DNA of 64,000 nucleotides from positions 1,240,001 through 1,304,000 of the forward strand of contig NZ_CP097160.1 of assembly GCF_023370115.1 (NCBI RefSeq). The letters run 5' to 3'. The DNA is from Gulosibacter sediminis (GTDB lineage Bacteria; Actinomycetota; Actinomycetes; Actinomycetales; Microbacteriaceae). Under the pieces are notes generated by a model. That model was not told where the DNA came from and searched no databases. It saw only the letters and a list, made by a program, of their open reading frames with translations. Position 1 is the stretch's first letter. Every line of letters starts with the position of its first letter. This document shows, one piece after another, positions 26,393-35,190 of this stretch. Both the position numbers and the translations under genes were made by a program.

Positions 26393-27124
26393 GTGAGTGG
26401 TGAGATCGAATTCCGTAGCGACGTAACCGTCGAACTCGTCCGGGCCCAGGCCACCGACCGTGATGTGCTGTTCGCAGCCCGCGTCTCGACCGTGGGTGAA
26501 CAGAGCCTCGACTCGGCAACCGGTGACACCGCCGAACTCGCGAAGCGCGACCGCGGTCTCATCAACTACCTTATGCGCGATCGCCATGGCACCCCGTTCG
26601 AGCACAACTCGCTCACGTTCTACGTGCAGGCGCCGCTCTTCGTCTTCCGCGAGTTCCAGCGTCACCGCATGGCGAGCTATAACGAGGAGTCGGGCCGCTA
26701 CCGCGAGCTCCGCCCAGTCTTCTACGTGCCCGCGGCCGAGCGCAACCTCCGCCAGGAGGGCCGCCCCGGCAAGTACGAGTTCTTCCCCGGCAGCGCTGAG
26801 CAGGTCGACCTCGTGCAGACCGAGGTGCGCACGCAGTCCGAGGCGGCGTACGCGAGCTACCAACGGATGCTCGACGCCGGCGTCGCCCGCGAGGTCGCGC
26901 GCACGGTGCTGCCGCTCAACATCTACTCGTCGATGTACGTGACGATGAACGCCCGCTCGCTCATGAACTTCCTCTCGCTGCGCCGCAAGGCCGAGGGCTC
27001 GACCTTCCCGTCGTTCCCACAGCGCGAGATCGAGATGTGCGCCGAGAAGATGGAAGACCTCTGGTCGCAGCACATGCCCGTGACCGCCGAGGTGTTCCAG
27101 GCAAACGGTCGCGTTGCCCCCTAG
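26393..27124 (+). CDS. thyX: FAD-dependent thymidylate synthase ThyX
   Basis: Makes dTMP from dUMP using FAD, NADPH and methylene-tetrahydrofolate. 243 residues; the ThyX signature RHRMASYNEESGRY occurs near residue 90, with HGTPFEHNSLTFYVQAPLFVFREFQ before it and ARTVLPLNIYSSMYVTMNARSLMNFLSLR after, matching the family. Start GTG 26393 is supported by the leaderless promoter. No thyA is seen in the window. The last 11 bases overlap the TTG start of hemW. Confidence 0.96.
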   Translation: MSGEIEFRSDVTVELVRAQATDRDVLFAARVSTVGEQSLDSATGDTAELAKRDRGLINYLMRDRHGTPFEHNSLTFYVQAPLFVFREFQRHRMASYNEESGRYRELRPVFYVPAAERNLRQEGRPGKYEFFPGSAEQVDLVQTEVRTQSEAAYASYQRMLDAGVAREVARTVLPLNIYSSMYVTMNARSLMNFLSLRRKAEGSTFPSFPQREIEMCAEKMEDLWSQHMPVTAEVFQANGRVAP

Positions 27125-28328
27125 CGCGCTGCCCGACGGCGACCCGGTTCCTCAGAACGGCGCGCTGCCCGAGGCTGCCGCCCAGGGGCTCACTGGCAGG
27201 CAGTTCGGGGCGTATGTGCACATCCCGTTCTGCCGGGTGCGCTGCGGCTACTGCGACTTCAACACCTACACCGCGACCGAGCTGCGCGGCGTGAGCCAGT
27301 CGAGCTACGCGGATGCGGTAGCCCAGGAAGTCGCGCTGGCCCGGGGTGTGCTCGACGACGCCGGGCATCGGGAGCCGCTCAGCACGGTGTTCTTCGGCGG
27401 CGGGACGCCCACGCTGTTGCCGGCGGCCGACCTCGTACGCACGCTCGCGACGCTGCGCGACACGTTTGGCATCGTCGACGACGCCGAGATCACGACTGAG
27501 GCGAACCCCGACTCGGTCGATGAGCAATACCTCCGTGAGCTCGTCGAGGGCGGCTTTACTCGCGTGAGCTTCGGCATGCAGTCGGCGGTGCCGCACGTGC
27601 TTCGCACGCTCGACCGCACCCACGACCCGCTCCGCGTGCCCGACGTGGTCGCTGCCGCGAAGGCGGTCGGCCTCGACGCCTCCGTCGACCTCATCTACGG
27701 CACGCCGGGGGAGTCGCTCGACGATTGGCGTCGCTCGGTAGACGCCGCGCTCGCGCTCGCGCCGACACATATCTCGGCGTACGCCCTCATCGTCGAACCG
27801 GGCACCGCGCTCGCGCGCCAGATTCGCCGCGGCGAGGTCGCCGAGGTCGACGACGACCTGCAGGCCGAGATGTACGAGTACGCCGACGCGGCCTTCGCCA
27901 AGGCCGGGTACCGCTGGTACGAGATCTCGAACTGGTCGCTCGACGGCGAGCATCCCTCGCGCCACAATCTCGCGTACTGGCACGACACCGACTGGTGGGG
28001 CTTTGGCCCGGGGGCGCATAGCCACATCAACGGCACGAGGTTCTGGAACGTGAAGCACCCCGCTGCCTACGCGCAGCGGCTCGCGCAGGGCGATTCGCCC
28101 GCCGCCGCTCGGGAGGTGCTTGACGACGAGCAGCGCTACGCCGAGCGCGTACTGCTGCGCTCCCGCCTCGTCGAGGGGCTGCCGCTCGCCGAGCTGCGCG
28201 ATCGGCGCGGGGTCGCGGAACTCATCGCCGATGGCCTCGTCGACGGTGCTGCGGCGATCCGCGGAACCCTGCAACTTACCGTTCGCGGTCGGCTGCTCGC
28301 CGACGTGGTTGCCCGAGCGCTCGCCTAA
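27114..28328 (+). CDS. hemW: Radical SAM heme chaperone HemW (coproporphyrinogen III oxidase-like)
   Basis: 404-residue radical SAM protein of the HemW/HemN-like family, thought to deliver heme rather than oxidise coproporphyrinogen. The 4Fe-4S ligands are Cys40-x3-Cys44-x2-Cys47 (FCRVRCGYCDFNTYT), followed by FFGGGTPTLL and the HemW-like C-terminal domain. TTG 27114 is chosen because it yields MPPSALPDGDPVPQNG, the usual N terminus in related actinobacteria; it overlaps thyX. hemW-hrcA-dnaJ is a widely conserved order. Confidence 0.93.
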   Translation: MPPSALPDGDPVPQNGALPEAAAQGLTGRQFGAYVHIPFCRVRCGYCDFNTYTATELRGVSQSSYADAVAQEVALARGVLDDAGHREPLSTVFFGGGTPTLLPAADLVRTLATLRDTFGIVDDAEITTEANPDSVDEQYLRELVEGGFTRVSFGMQSAVPHVLRTLDRTHDPLRVPDVVAAAKAVGLDASVDLIYGTPGESLDDWRRSVDAALALAPTHISAYALIVEPGTALARQIRRGEVAEVDDDLQAEMYEYADAAFAKAGYRWYEISNWSLDGEHPSRHNLAYWHDTDWWGFGPGAHSHINGTRFWNVKHPAAYAQRLAQGDSPAAAREVLDDEQRYAERVLLRSRLVEGLPLAELRDRRGVAELIADGLVDGAAAIRGTLQLTVRGRLLADVVARALA

Positions 28329-28335
28329 GCCGAAG

Positions 28336-28341
28336 TAAACT
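28336..28341 (+). promoter_or_regulatory. Leaderless -10 hexamer of hrcA
   Basis: TAAACT, seven bases, then ATG 28349. No CIRCE element (TTAGCACTC...GAGTGCTAA) is present at this promoter. Confidence 0.6.
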
Positions 28342-28348
28342 GGTCGCT

Positions 28349-29359
28349 ATGGTGAGCGAACGCAGTCTTGAGGTGTTGCGCGCCATCATCGGCGACTACG
28401 TCGCCACGCACGAGCCCGTCGGGTCGAAACGGTTGGTGGAGCGCTATCAGTTTGGCGTGTCTGCTGCGACGATTCGCAACGACATGGCCGCCCTCGAAGA
28501 GGCCGATCTCATCGCCGCACCCCACACCTCGTCGGGCCGCGTGCCCACCGACAAGGGGTACCGCGTGTTCGTCGATCGCCTCGCCGATGTGCGCCCCCTC
28601 ACCACGGCGCAGCGCCGGGCGATCGAGCAGTTCATGGAGGGCTCGCTCGAACCCGAGGAATTGCTCACGCGTTCGGTGCGCACGCTCGCGCAGCTCACCG
28701 GCACCGTCGCGATCGGCCACCTGCCCTCGCTGCTCGACGCACACATCCACCGCATCGAACTCGTGTCGCTCTCGGTGCGCCGCGTGCTCGTGGTGCTCAT
28801 CACCGACACCGGCCGCGTCGAACAGCGCATCGTCGACCTCGAGCGCGACACCGGCGACGAGGAATTCCTCGCGCTGCGCGACCTCGTAAACGAACGCCTC
28901 GTCGGCAAGCGGCTCGAGGACGCCGCGGCCGAGCTGCGCGAACTGCACGACGGTGACGACCTTGGCGGCGTCGCCGACCGCGTGCTGCAGTCGCTCGTGC
29001 AGCAGGTGTTTGCCAACCGCGACGACAAGCTGATCATCGCCGGCGCGGCGAATCTCGCGCTGACTGAGCACGATTTTTCGTCGATCTTCCCCGTGCTCGA
29101 GGCGATCGAAGAGCAGGTAGTCTTGCTGCGGCTCGTCGGCGAGCTCGATCTCGACGAACGAGGCGTCGCGGTGTCGATCGGCCACGAGAACCTCAACTCG
29201 GCGCTTGAGGAGACGAGCATCCTCGCCACCGGCTATACCCCCGACGGCGACGCCCGAGTCGGTATCCTCGGTCCGACGCGCATGGACTATCAGCGCAACA
29301 TCGCCGCCGTTCGCGCGGTCGCGCGATACCTCTCGCGCAGCTTCGACACTCCGAGCTGA
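28349..29359 (+). CDS. hrcA: Heat-inducible transcription repressor HrcA
   Basis: Represses class I heat-shock operons by binding CIRCE, with GroEL as folding co-factor. 336 residues: an N-terminal winged helix ([31 protein letters not shown], then [18 protein letters not shown]), the [16 protein letters not shown] dimer/linker region, and the GAF-like domain. It is the first gene of hrcA-dnaJ-rsmE and downstream genes. HrcA targets such as groES/groEL are not in the window, and no operator is seen at its own promoter. Confidence 0.96.
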   Translation: MVSERSLEVLRAIIGDYVATHEPVGSKRLVERYQFGVSAATIRNDMAALEEADLIAAPHTSSGRVPTDKGYRVFVDRLADVRPLTTAQRRAIEQFMEGSLEPEELLTRSVRTLAQLTGTVAIGHLPSLLDAHIHRIELVSLSVRRVLVVLITDTGRVEQRIVDLERDTGDEEFLALRDLVNERLVGKRLEDAAAELRELHDGDDLGGVADRVLQSLVQQVFANRDDKLIIAGAANLALTEHDFSSIFPVLEAIEEQVVLLRLVGELDLDERGVAVSIGHENLNSALEETSILATGYTPDGDARVGILGPTRMDYQRNIAAVRAVARYLSRSFDTPS

Positions 29360-29405
29360 TTTCGGCTCGAACCACTTCATTTCATCCACTCAGGAGGCAG
29401 AGGTC

Positions 29406-30500
29406 TTGGCAGACCACTACGAGACACTCGGTGTGAGCCGCGAGGCAAGCCCCGAAGAGATCAAGAAGGCGTACCGCAAGCTGGCCCGTCAGTTGCACCC
29501 CGACGTCAACCCATCGCCCGAGGCGGCCGAGAAGTTCAAAGACGTTACCGCTGCCTACGACACGCTCTCTGACCCGCAACGGCGGCAGCAGTACGACCTC
29601 GGCGATGCCGGTGGCGCCGGTGGCGGCTTCGGATTTGGCGACATCTTCGACGCGTTCTTCGGGGGCCAGGGTTCGCGCCGCGGCCCGCGTTCACGCGCGC
29701 AGCGGGGGCAGGATGCGCTGGTGCGCGTCGACCTCGACCTCGCCGAGGTGATCTTCGGCACGCATCGCGACATCGAGATCGCGACCGCCGTGCGCTGCGA
29801 GACCTGTGAGGGCAGCTGCTGCGCGCCGGGCACGAGCCCGACGACCTGCTCGACCTGTGGCGGCGCGGGCGAGGTCACTCGCCAGGTGCGCTCCGTGCTC
29901 GGCCCGGTCGTCACCTCCAGCCCCTGCGGCGTGTGCCAGGGTTACGGCACCGTCATCGAACACCCCTGCGACACCTGCCACGGCCAGGGCCGCGTGCGTT
30001 CGCAGGTGACCCTGCCGGTCGACATTCCCGCAGGTGTCGACACCGGCCTGCGCCTGCACCTGCCGGGCCAGGGCGAGGCCGGCGCCGCCGGCGGTGCCTA
30101 CGGCGACATCTATCTCGAGATTCGCGTGCGCGAGGACGAGACCTTCACCCGCGACGGCGACAACTTGCTGGCCACCATCGAGGTTTCGATGGTCGACGCC
30201 GTGTTCGGCACCACGACGACGCTGCCGGGCGTTGACGGCGACATCGAGCTGGAGATCCCGGCGGGCGCGCAGTCGGGCGACGTGCTCACCGTGCGCGGCC
30301 GTGGCGTGACCCGCCTGCGCAGCCCCATTCGCGGTGATCTCGACGTGACGCTGCAGGTGCGCACGCCGACGAAGCTCGACCACAAGCAGAAGGATCTGCT
30401 CAAGCAGTTCGCCGAGCGTGACAAGCACCCGCTTACGCCAGGCCTGATCAAGGACCAGCCCGGGCTGTTCTCGAAGCTGCGCGGAAAGTTCGGCCGCTAG
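29406..30500 (+). CDS. dnaJ: Chaperone protein DnaJ
   Basis: Type I J-protein, 364 residues: J domain with HPD at 31-33, Gly/Phe-rich linker ([19 protein letters not shown]), four zinc-finger motifs ([32 protein letters not shown]) and two C-terminal peptide-binding domains. In the first zinc motif the usual final Gly is Cys. TTG 29406 is chosen because AGGAGG lies at 29392-29397 and the product starts [15 protein letters not shown]. dnaK is not adjacent; pairing with hrcA is the DnaJ2 arrangement of actinobacteria. The stop overlaps the GTG of rsmE by one base. Confidence 0.96.
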   Translation: MADHYETLGVSREASPEEIKKAYRKLARQLHPDVNPSPEAAEKFKDVTAAYDTLSDPQRRQQYDLGDAGGAGGGFGFGDIFDAFFGGQGSRRGPRSRAQRGQDALVRVDLDLAEVIFGTHRDIEIATAVRCETCEGSCCAPGTSPTTCSTCGGAGEVTRQVRSVLGPVVTSSPCGVCQGYGTVIEHPCDTCHGQGRVRSQVTLPVDIPAGVDTGLRLHLPGQGEAGAAGGAYGDIYLEIRVREDETFTRDGDNLLATIEVSMVDAVFGTTTTLPGVDGDIELEIPAGAQSGDVLTVRGRGVTRLRSPIRGDLDVTLQVRTPTKLDHKQKDLLKQFAERDKHPLTPGLIKDQPGLFSKLRGKFGR

Positions 30501-31231
30501 TGGCGCACGCCTACTTCGCGGCTGACCTCGTAGCCGTGCGCGCGGGTGACCTCATCACCGTGACCGGCCCCGAGGCTCGGCACGCAGTGAGCGTGGCGCG
30601 ACTGCGGGTCGGGGAGCAACTTGCGCTCCTCGACGGCGAGGGCGGCAGCGTCACCGCCGAGGCGAGCGAAGTCGGCAACGCAGAGTTCACCGCGCGGGCA
30701 CTTGCCGACGCGACCGTGGCAGCCGAGCCGAGCCCGCGCATCCTGCTCGTGCAAGCCCTCGCCAAGGGCGGCCGCGACGAGATGGCGCTGCAGGCATCCG
30801 TCGAACTCGGCATCGACGGCGTGATTCCCTGGCAGGCGCAGCGTTCGGTCTCGACGTGGCGCGGCGACAAGGTCGCGAAGCAACGCGAGCGCTGGCAGAC
30901 GATCGCCCGCGAGGCGAGCAAGCAGGCGGTACGCGCACGCGTGCCGCTCGTCGAGGTGCCCGTCACGACCAAGCAGCTCGCGCACCTCGCGGGCACGATT
31001 CGCCTCGTGCTACTCGACCCCATCGCCGAGGCGCCCCTAAGCGAGCTCGAGCCGGATGCGCGCGACCTCGCCCTCGTGGTGGGTCCCGAAGGCGGCATCG
31101 ACGAACGCGAGTTCGCGCTGCTCACCGAGGCGGGCGCCGAACGCCGCCGGCTCGGCGCCAATGTGCTGCGTACGTCGACCGCGGGCCCGGCCGCCCTCGC
31201 CGCGCTGTTCACCAAGCTCGGGCGCTGGTAG
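30500..31231 (+). CDS. rsmE: 16S rRNA (uracil(1498)-N(3))-methyltransferase
   Basis: SPOUT-class methyltransferase acting on 16S rRNA. 243 residues; the N-terminal PUA-like region (HAVSVARLRVGEQLALLDGEG) and the SPOUT knot (LALVVGPEGGIDEREFALLTEAG, then RRRLGANVLRTSTAGPAALAAL) are diagnostic. GTG 30500 shares one base with the dnaJ stop. dnaJ-rsmE-HIT-phoH is a conserved series. Confidence 0.95.
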   Translation: MAHAYFAADLVAVRAGDLITVTGPEARHAVSVARLRVGEQLALLDGEGGSVTAEASEVGNAEFTARALADATVAAEPSPRILLVQALAKGGRDEMALQASVELGIDGVIPWQAQRSVSTWRGDKVAKQRERWQTIAREASKQAVRARVPLVEVPVTTKQLAHLAGTIRLVLLDPIAEAPLSELEPDARDLALVVGPEGGIDEREFALLTEAGAERRRLGANVLRTSTAGPAALAALFTKLGRW

Positions 31232-31236
31232 GCGAC

Positions 31237-31242
31237 TAGACT
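31237..31242 (+). promoter_or_regulatory. Leaderless -10 hexamer of the HIT gene
   Basis: TAGACT, seven bases, then ATG 31250, just six bases after the rsmE stop. It may give the HIT-phoH-ybeY-era group its own promoter within a longer operon. Confidence 0.6.
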
Positions 31243-31249
31243 CACCCGC

Positions 31250-31597
31250 ATGGCCGAGAGCATTTTCACCCGGATCATCAATCGCGAGATTCCCGCCGAG
31301 ATCGTTGCTGAAGACGATCGCGTTATCGCATTCACCGACATCAACCCGAAGGCGCCGGTGCACTTGCTGGTTGTGCCGAAGGACCCGCAGTACCGCGACG
31401 TCACCGAACTCGCCGCCGGCGACCCGGAGCTGCTCGCGCACGTCGTCGCGACGGCGAAGCGCCTCGCGGGCGAACACGGCGACGGCGATTTCCGCCTCGT
31501 GTTCAACACCGGCGCGAACGCCGGCCAGACGGTATTCCACGTACACGCGCACGTCCTCGCGGGCGGGTTGGAGGAAGGCTCACTTGCAGCAGACTGA
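31250..31597 (+). CDS. HIT-family protein (histidine triad)
   Basis: 115-residue HIT nucleotide hydrolase/transferase. The triad HVHAH is at about residues 97-101 in FHVHAHVLAGG, with the FTDINPKAPVHLLVVPK strand-loop and NTGANAGQ. Members hydrolyse adenosine phosphoramidates or similar nucleotides. Its 3' end overlaps the phoH start by 14 bases. Confidence 0.93.
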   Translation: MAESIFTRIINREIPAEIVAEDDRVIAFTDINPKAPVHLLVVPKDPQYRDVTELAAGDPELLAHVVATAKRLAGEHGDGDFRLVFNTGANAGQTVFHVHAHVLAGGLEEGSLAAD

Positions 31598-32552
31598 GCG
31601 AACGGTCGTCATCGAGGGTGCGTCGATGCTGCACCTGCTGGGGCCGGGCGACCGCCTCCTGAGCACCATCGAGGCAGAGCATCCAAACGTCACGGTGCTC
31701 GTGCGCGGCAACGAGGTGCACCTGCGTGGCGACGTCGACGACGTCGAGCTCGCCGAGCGACTCGTGCGCGAGATGGCGTCGCTCGCCGGCTCGGGCGCGG
31801 TGCTCGCGCCCGACGAGGTCGCACGCTCGAAGCAACTGCTGTCGAACGGCGCAGGACCCTCGCCGACGCAGATATTCGGTGAGGCCATCGTCAACGCGCG
31901 AGGCCGCGCGGTGCGCCCCAAGACGCTCGGGCAGAAGCGCTACGTCGACGCCATCGACGTCAACACCGTCACGTTTGGCATCGGCCCCGCCGGAACCGGC
32001 AAGACGTATCTCGCGATGGCGAAGGCCGTGCAGGCCCTGCAGCGCAACGAGATCAACAAGATCGTGCTCACGCGACCCGCCGTCGAGGCGGGGGAGCGCC
32101 TCGGCTTTCTGCCGGGCACGCTCAACGACAAGATCGACCCCTACCTGCGACCGCTGTTTGACGCCCTCGGCGACATGCTCGACCCCGATCTTGTCGTCAA
32201 GCTGATGAGCCAGAACGTCGTCGAGGTGGCACCGTTGGCCTACATGCGCGGCCGCACGCTCAACGATGCCTACGTGATTCTCGACGAGGCGCAAAACACG
32301 ACGCAGGAACAGATGAAGATGTTCCTCACCCGCCTGGGCTTCGGCTCGAAGCTCGTGGTGACGGGCGACGTCACCCAGGTCGATCTGCCCGGCGGCAACT
32401 CCGGCCTTCGGCACGCGTCTCGCGTGTTGCGCGACATCCCCGACATCCACTTTGCCGAGCTGACGAGCGACGACGTCGTGCGCCACAGCCTCGTCGCCAA
32501 GATCGTCGACGCCTATGACGAATACACGAGCCGCCAGGAGCAGAGCCGATGA
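31584..32552 (+). CDS. PhoH-family ATPase
   Basis: 322 residues: an N-terminal KH-like region and a P-loop NTPase domain with Walker A GPAGTGKTY near residue 134, LTRPAVEAGERLGFLPGTLNDKIDPYLRPL, and DEAQNTTQEQMKMFLTRLG, the PhoH hallmark. TTG 31584 is chosen because GAGGAAGG lies just upstream and the protein starts MQQTERTVVIEGAS. PhoH proteins are linked to RNA metabolism and, with YbeY, to ribosome quality control; ybeY follows directly with an ATGA overlap. Confidence 0.95.
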   Translation: MQQTERTVVIEGASMLHLLGPGDRLLSTIEAEHPNVTVLVRGNEVHLRGDVDDVELAERLVREMASLAGSGAVLAPDEVARSKQLLSNGAGPSPTQIFGEAIVNARGRAVRPKTLGQKRYVDAIDVNTVTFGIGPAGTGKTYLAMAKAVQALQRNEINKIVLTRPAVEAGERLGFLPGTLNDKIDPYLRPLFDALGDMLDPDLVVKLMSQNVVEVAPLAYMRGRTLNDAYVILDEAQNTTQEQMKMFLTRLGFGSKLVVTGDVTQVDLPGGNSGLRHASRVLRDIPDIHFAELTSDDVVRHSLVAKIVDAYDEYTSRQEQSR

Positions 32553-33025
32553 GCATTGAAATCAACAACGAATCCGGCGCCGAGGTCGACGAGTCGTCGG
32601 TGCTCGGCCTCGCGACGTTCGCGCTCGACTATCTGCACGTGCATCCGGATGCGGAGCTCAGCATCGTATTCGCCGACGTCGCGGTGATGGAAGAGCTCCA
32701 TGTGCAGTGGATGGACGAGCCCGGTCCGACCGACGTGCTCAGCTTCCCCATGGATGAGCTGCGCCCCGGTTCGATTGAACGCCAGACGCCCCCGGGCCTG
32801 CTCGGCGACATCGTCGTCTGCCCCGAAGTGGCGGCCGCCCAGGCGCTCACCAACCGGCACTCAACCATGGACGAGATTCGTTTCCTCGTCGCCCACGGCA
32901 TCCTTCACCTGCTCGGGTTCGACCACGCCGAGCCCGAGGAACACAAGCGCATGTTCGGCCTGCAGGACGAGATCCTCGCCGGCTTCGCGGCGCAGGAACG
33001 CAAGAAGCAGCGGGGTCGTAAGTAA
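32549..33025 (+). CDS. ybeY: Endoribonuclease YbeY (rRNA maturation factor)
   Basis: 158-residue zinc-dependent endoribonuclease involved in 16S rRNA 3' maturation and ribosome quality control. The metal motif H-x3-H-x5-H is HGILHLLGFDH, His116, His120 and His126. It overlaps phoH by four bases and is immediately followed by the CorC/HlyC-type gene, whose GTG abuts its stop. This phoH-ybeY-corC-era order is conserved in actinobacteria. Confidence 0.95.
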   Translation: MSIEINNESGAEVDESSVLGLATFALDYLHVHPDAELSIVFADVAVMEELHVQWMDEPGPTDVLSFPMDELRPGSIERQTPPGLLGDIVVCPEVAAAQALTNRHSTMDEIRFLVAHGILHLLGFDHAEPEEHKRMFGLQDEILAGFAAQERKKQRGRK

Positions 33026-34306
33026 GTGAGCGGGCCGCTCGTCGTCCTCATCACCATCCTCCTCATCGTCGGCGCTGCCCTGCTGGCGGCCGTCGAGTCG
33101 GCCATCGCAGTGCTCTCGCGCGCCGATGTCGTGGATGAGGCCGAGGCGGCGGGCTCGCCGGAAACGCTGCGGCGCATCGGCGACAACATGTCGGGTCACC
33201 GCGAAGCGGTCGGCTTCGCCCGTATCGGCGCCGAAACGCTGGCGACCGTGCTCATCTCGGTCTGGTTCGCCACGTTCGTGGCTCAGCCGTGGCTCGCGTT
33301 TCTCTTCGCGTCGCTGATCATGCTCGCGGTGCACGTGCTCTTCACCGGATCGACGCCGCGCACGATCGGTCGCACGCATCCGCGCGACACGCTGCGGTTG
33401 CTCGGTTGGCTCGCGCGCGGTGGTCGAATCGTCTTCGGCCCGATCAGTGATCTGCTCGGCGCGCTCGGCGACATCGTGACCCCCTCGCAGAAGCACCGAC
33501 ACGCCACCGTCTCGAGCGAGGAGCAGCTGCTTTCGATGGTCGACGCCGCGACCGAGCAGGAGGTGCTCGACGAAGACGATCGCGAGCTCATCCACTCGGT
33601 GTTCGATTTCTCGGACCGCCTCGTGCGCGAGGTGATGGTTGCGCGTACCGACATGCTCACGGTCGACGCCGCCGACACCGTGCACGAAGGCCTGCGCTCG
33701 TTGCTCGAGGTCGGGATCTCGCGCGCGCCCATTGTCGGCCGCGATAGCGATGACATCCGGGGCATCGCCTACCAGAAGGACCTCGCGCGGCACCTGCTCG
33801 AGCATCCCGAATCCACGCTCGAGGTTGCCTCGCTCGCGCGGCCCGCCGTGTTCGTGCCCGAGTCGCTCGCCGCCGACACGCTGTTGCGCCGGATGCAGCG
33901 GGATTCGACGCACTTCGCCATGGTCGTCGACGAGTACGGCGGCATCGCTGGCCTCGTGACGCTCGAAGACCTCATCGAGGAGCTCGTCGGCGAGATTAGC
34001 GACGAGTTCGACCGCGGCGGTGACGAGTTCGAGCGGCTCGATGACGGTACGCTCGTAGTCTCGTCGCGCATGAACATTACCGATCTCGGGGAACTCCTCG
34101 ACATCGACCTTGAACACGAAGACGTGGACTCGGTAGGCGGCCTGCTCACCACTGCGCTAGGCAGAATTCCGCAGCTCGGCGATCACGCGGAAATCGAGGG
34201 GTTGGCGCTCCTCGCCGACCGAGTCGGGCGTCGCCACCGCGTCACGCGCATTCAGGTGCGAGTGCTCGCACCCCAGCACACGAACAAAGAAGAGGAAGCA
34301 GCATGA
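33026..34306 (+). CDS. CNNM/CorC-HlyC family transporter-associated protein
   Basis: 426 residues: an N-terminal CNNM-type membrane region (segments near 4-25, 78-100 and 100-118), a CBS pair (about 195-320, with DRLVREVMVARTDMLTVDA and AMVVDEYGGIAGLVTLEDLIEELVGEI) and a C-terminal CorC_HlyC domain. The family mediates Mg2+/Co2+ efflux or resistance. GTG 33026 follows the ybeY stop with no gap. It is upstream of era and overlaps it by four bases. Confidence 0.93.
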   Translation: MSGPLVVLITILLIVGAALLAAVESAIAVLSRADVVDEAEAAGSPETLRRIGDNMSGHREAVGFARIGAETLATVLISVWFATFVAQPWLAFLFASLIMLAVHVLFTGSTPRTIGRTHPRDTLRLLGWLARGGRIVFGPISDLLGALGDIVTPSQKHRHATVSSEEQLLSMVDAATEQEVLDEDDRELIHSVFDFSDRLVREVMVARTDMLTVDAADTVHEGLRSLLEVGISRAPIVGRDSDDIRGIAYQKDLARHLLEHPESTLEVASLARPAVFVPESLAADTLLRRMQRDSTHFAMVVDEYGGIAGLVTLEDLIEELVGEISDEFDRGGDEFERLDDGTLVVSSRMNITDLGELLDIDLEHEDVDSVGGLLTTALGRIPQLGDHAEIEGLALLADRVGRRHRVTRIQVRVLAPQHTNKEEEAA

Positions 34307-35190
34307 GCGAGTACCGGGCCGGATTCGTCACGTTCATCGGGCGCCCGAATGTGGGCAAATCGACCTTGACCAATGCGCTCGTGGGCGAGAAGATCGTCAT
34401 CACCTCGTCGAAGCCGCAGACCACCCGGCGCGCGGTGCGCGGCGTCGTGCACCGCGACCACGGCCAGCTCGTCATCGTTGACACGCCCGGTGTCCACCGT
34501 CCGCGCACCCTACTCGGCCAGCGGCTCAACGATGTTGTCGAGGAGACGCTTGCCGAGGTCGATGTCGTCGGCTTCTGCGTGCCCGCCGATGAGGAACTCG
34601 GCCCGGGTGACCGCTTCATCAACGAGTGGGTCGACAAAGCGAAGCGGGCGAAGAAGGTGGCCCTCGTCACCAAGGTGGAGCTCGTATCAAAGGCCAAAGT
34701 CGCCGAGCAGCTGCTCGCGCTCGCCGAGCTGCGTGAGTGGGATGCGATCATTCCGGTGTCGTCGCTCGACGACATCAACCTCGAACCCCTCGTCGACGAG
34801 CTCATCGCGCTCATGCCCGAGTCAGAGGCTCTGTACCCAGCCGACATGATCACCGAGGAGCGCTACTCGCAGCGCGTCGAGGAGCTGATTCGCGAGGCCG
34901 CCCTCGAGGGCGTGCACGACGAATTGCCGCACTCGATCGCGGTGCAGATCGAAGACATCCTCGACGATGAGGACGGCGGCCGCGAGATTTTCGCGAATGT
35001 CATTGTCGAGCGCGACAGCCAGAAGGGCATCGTCATCGGCAAGGGCGCCCAGCGACTCAAGATGGTGCGCCAGCACGCCGCAAAGCAGATCAGCGCCATC
35101 TCACCCGGCAAGGTGAAATTGACGCTGCACGTCAAGGTGGCGAAAGATTGGCAGCGTGACCCAAAGCAGCTCGGCCGTCTCGGCTTCTGA
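34303..35190 (+). CDS. era: GTPase Era
   Basis: Ras-like GTPase that helps 16S rRNA maturation and 30S assembly. 295 residues: G1 GRPNVGKST (13-21), G3 DTPGV, and a C-terminal KH domain with GIVIGKGAQRLKMVRQHAAKQI. The G4 motif, normally NKxD and often TKxD in actinobacteria, reads TKVE at 123-126 (GAG codon at 34678-34680). That would weaken the usual Asp contact to guanine. Nothing else in the gene looks degenerate. Start ATG overlaps the CorC stop (ATGA). Confidence 0.95.
   Translation: MSEYRAGFVTFIGRPNVGKSTLTNALVGEKIVITSSKPQTTRRAVRGVVHRDHGQLVIVDTPGVHRPRTLLGQRLNDVVEETLAEVDVVGFCVPADEELGPGDRFINEWVDKAKRAKKVALVTKVELVSKAKVAEQLLALAELREWDAIIPVSSLDDINLEPLVDELIALMPESEALYPADMITEERYSQRVEELIREAALEGVHDELPHSIAVQIEDILDDEDGGREIFANVIVERDSQKGIVIGKGAQRLKMVRQHAAKQISAISPGKVKLTLHVKVAKDWQRDPKQLGRLGF

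Noticed and set aside
28300-28349. CIRCE operator at hrcA
   Set aside because: No TTAGCACTC-N9-GAGTGCTAA or close variant is present.
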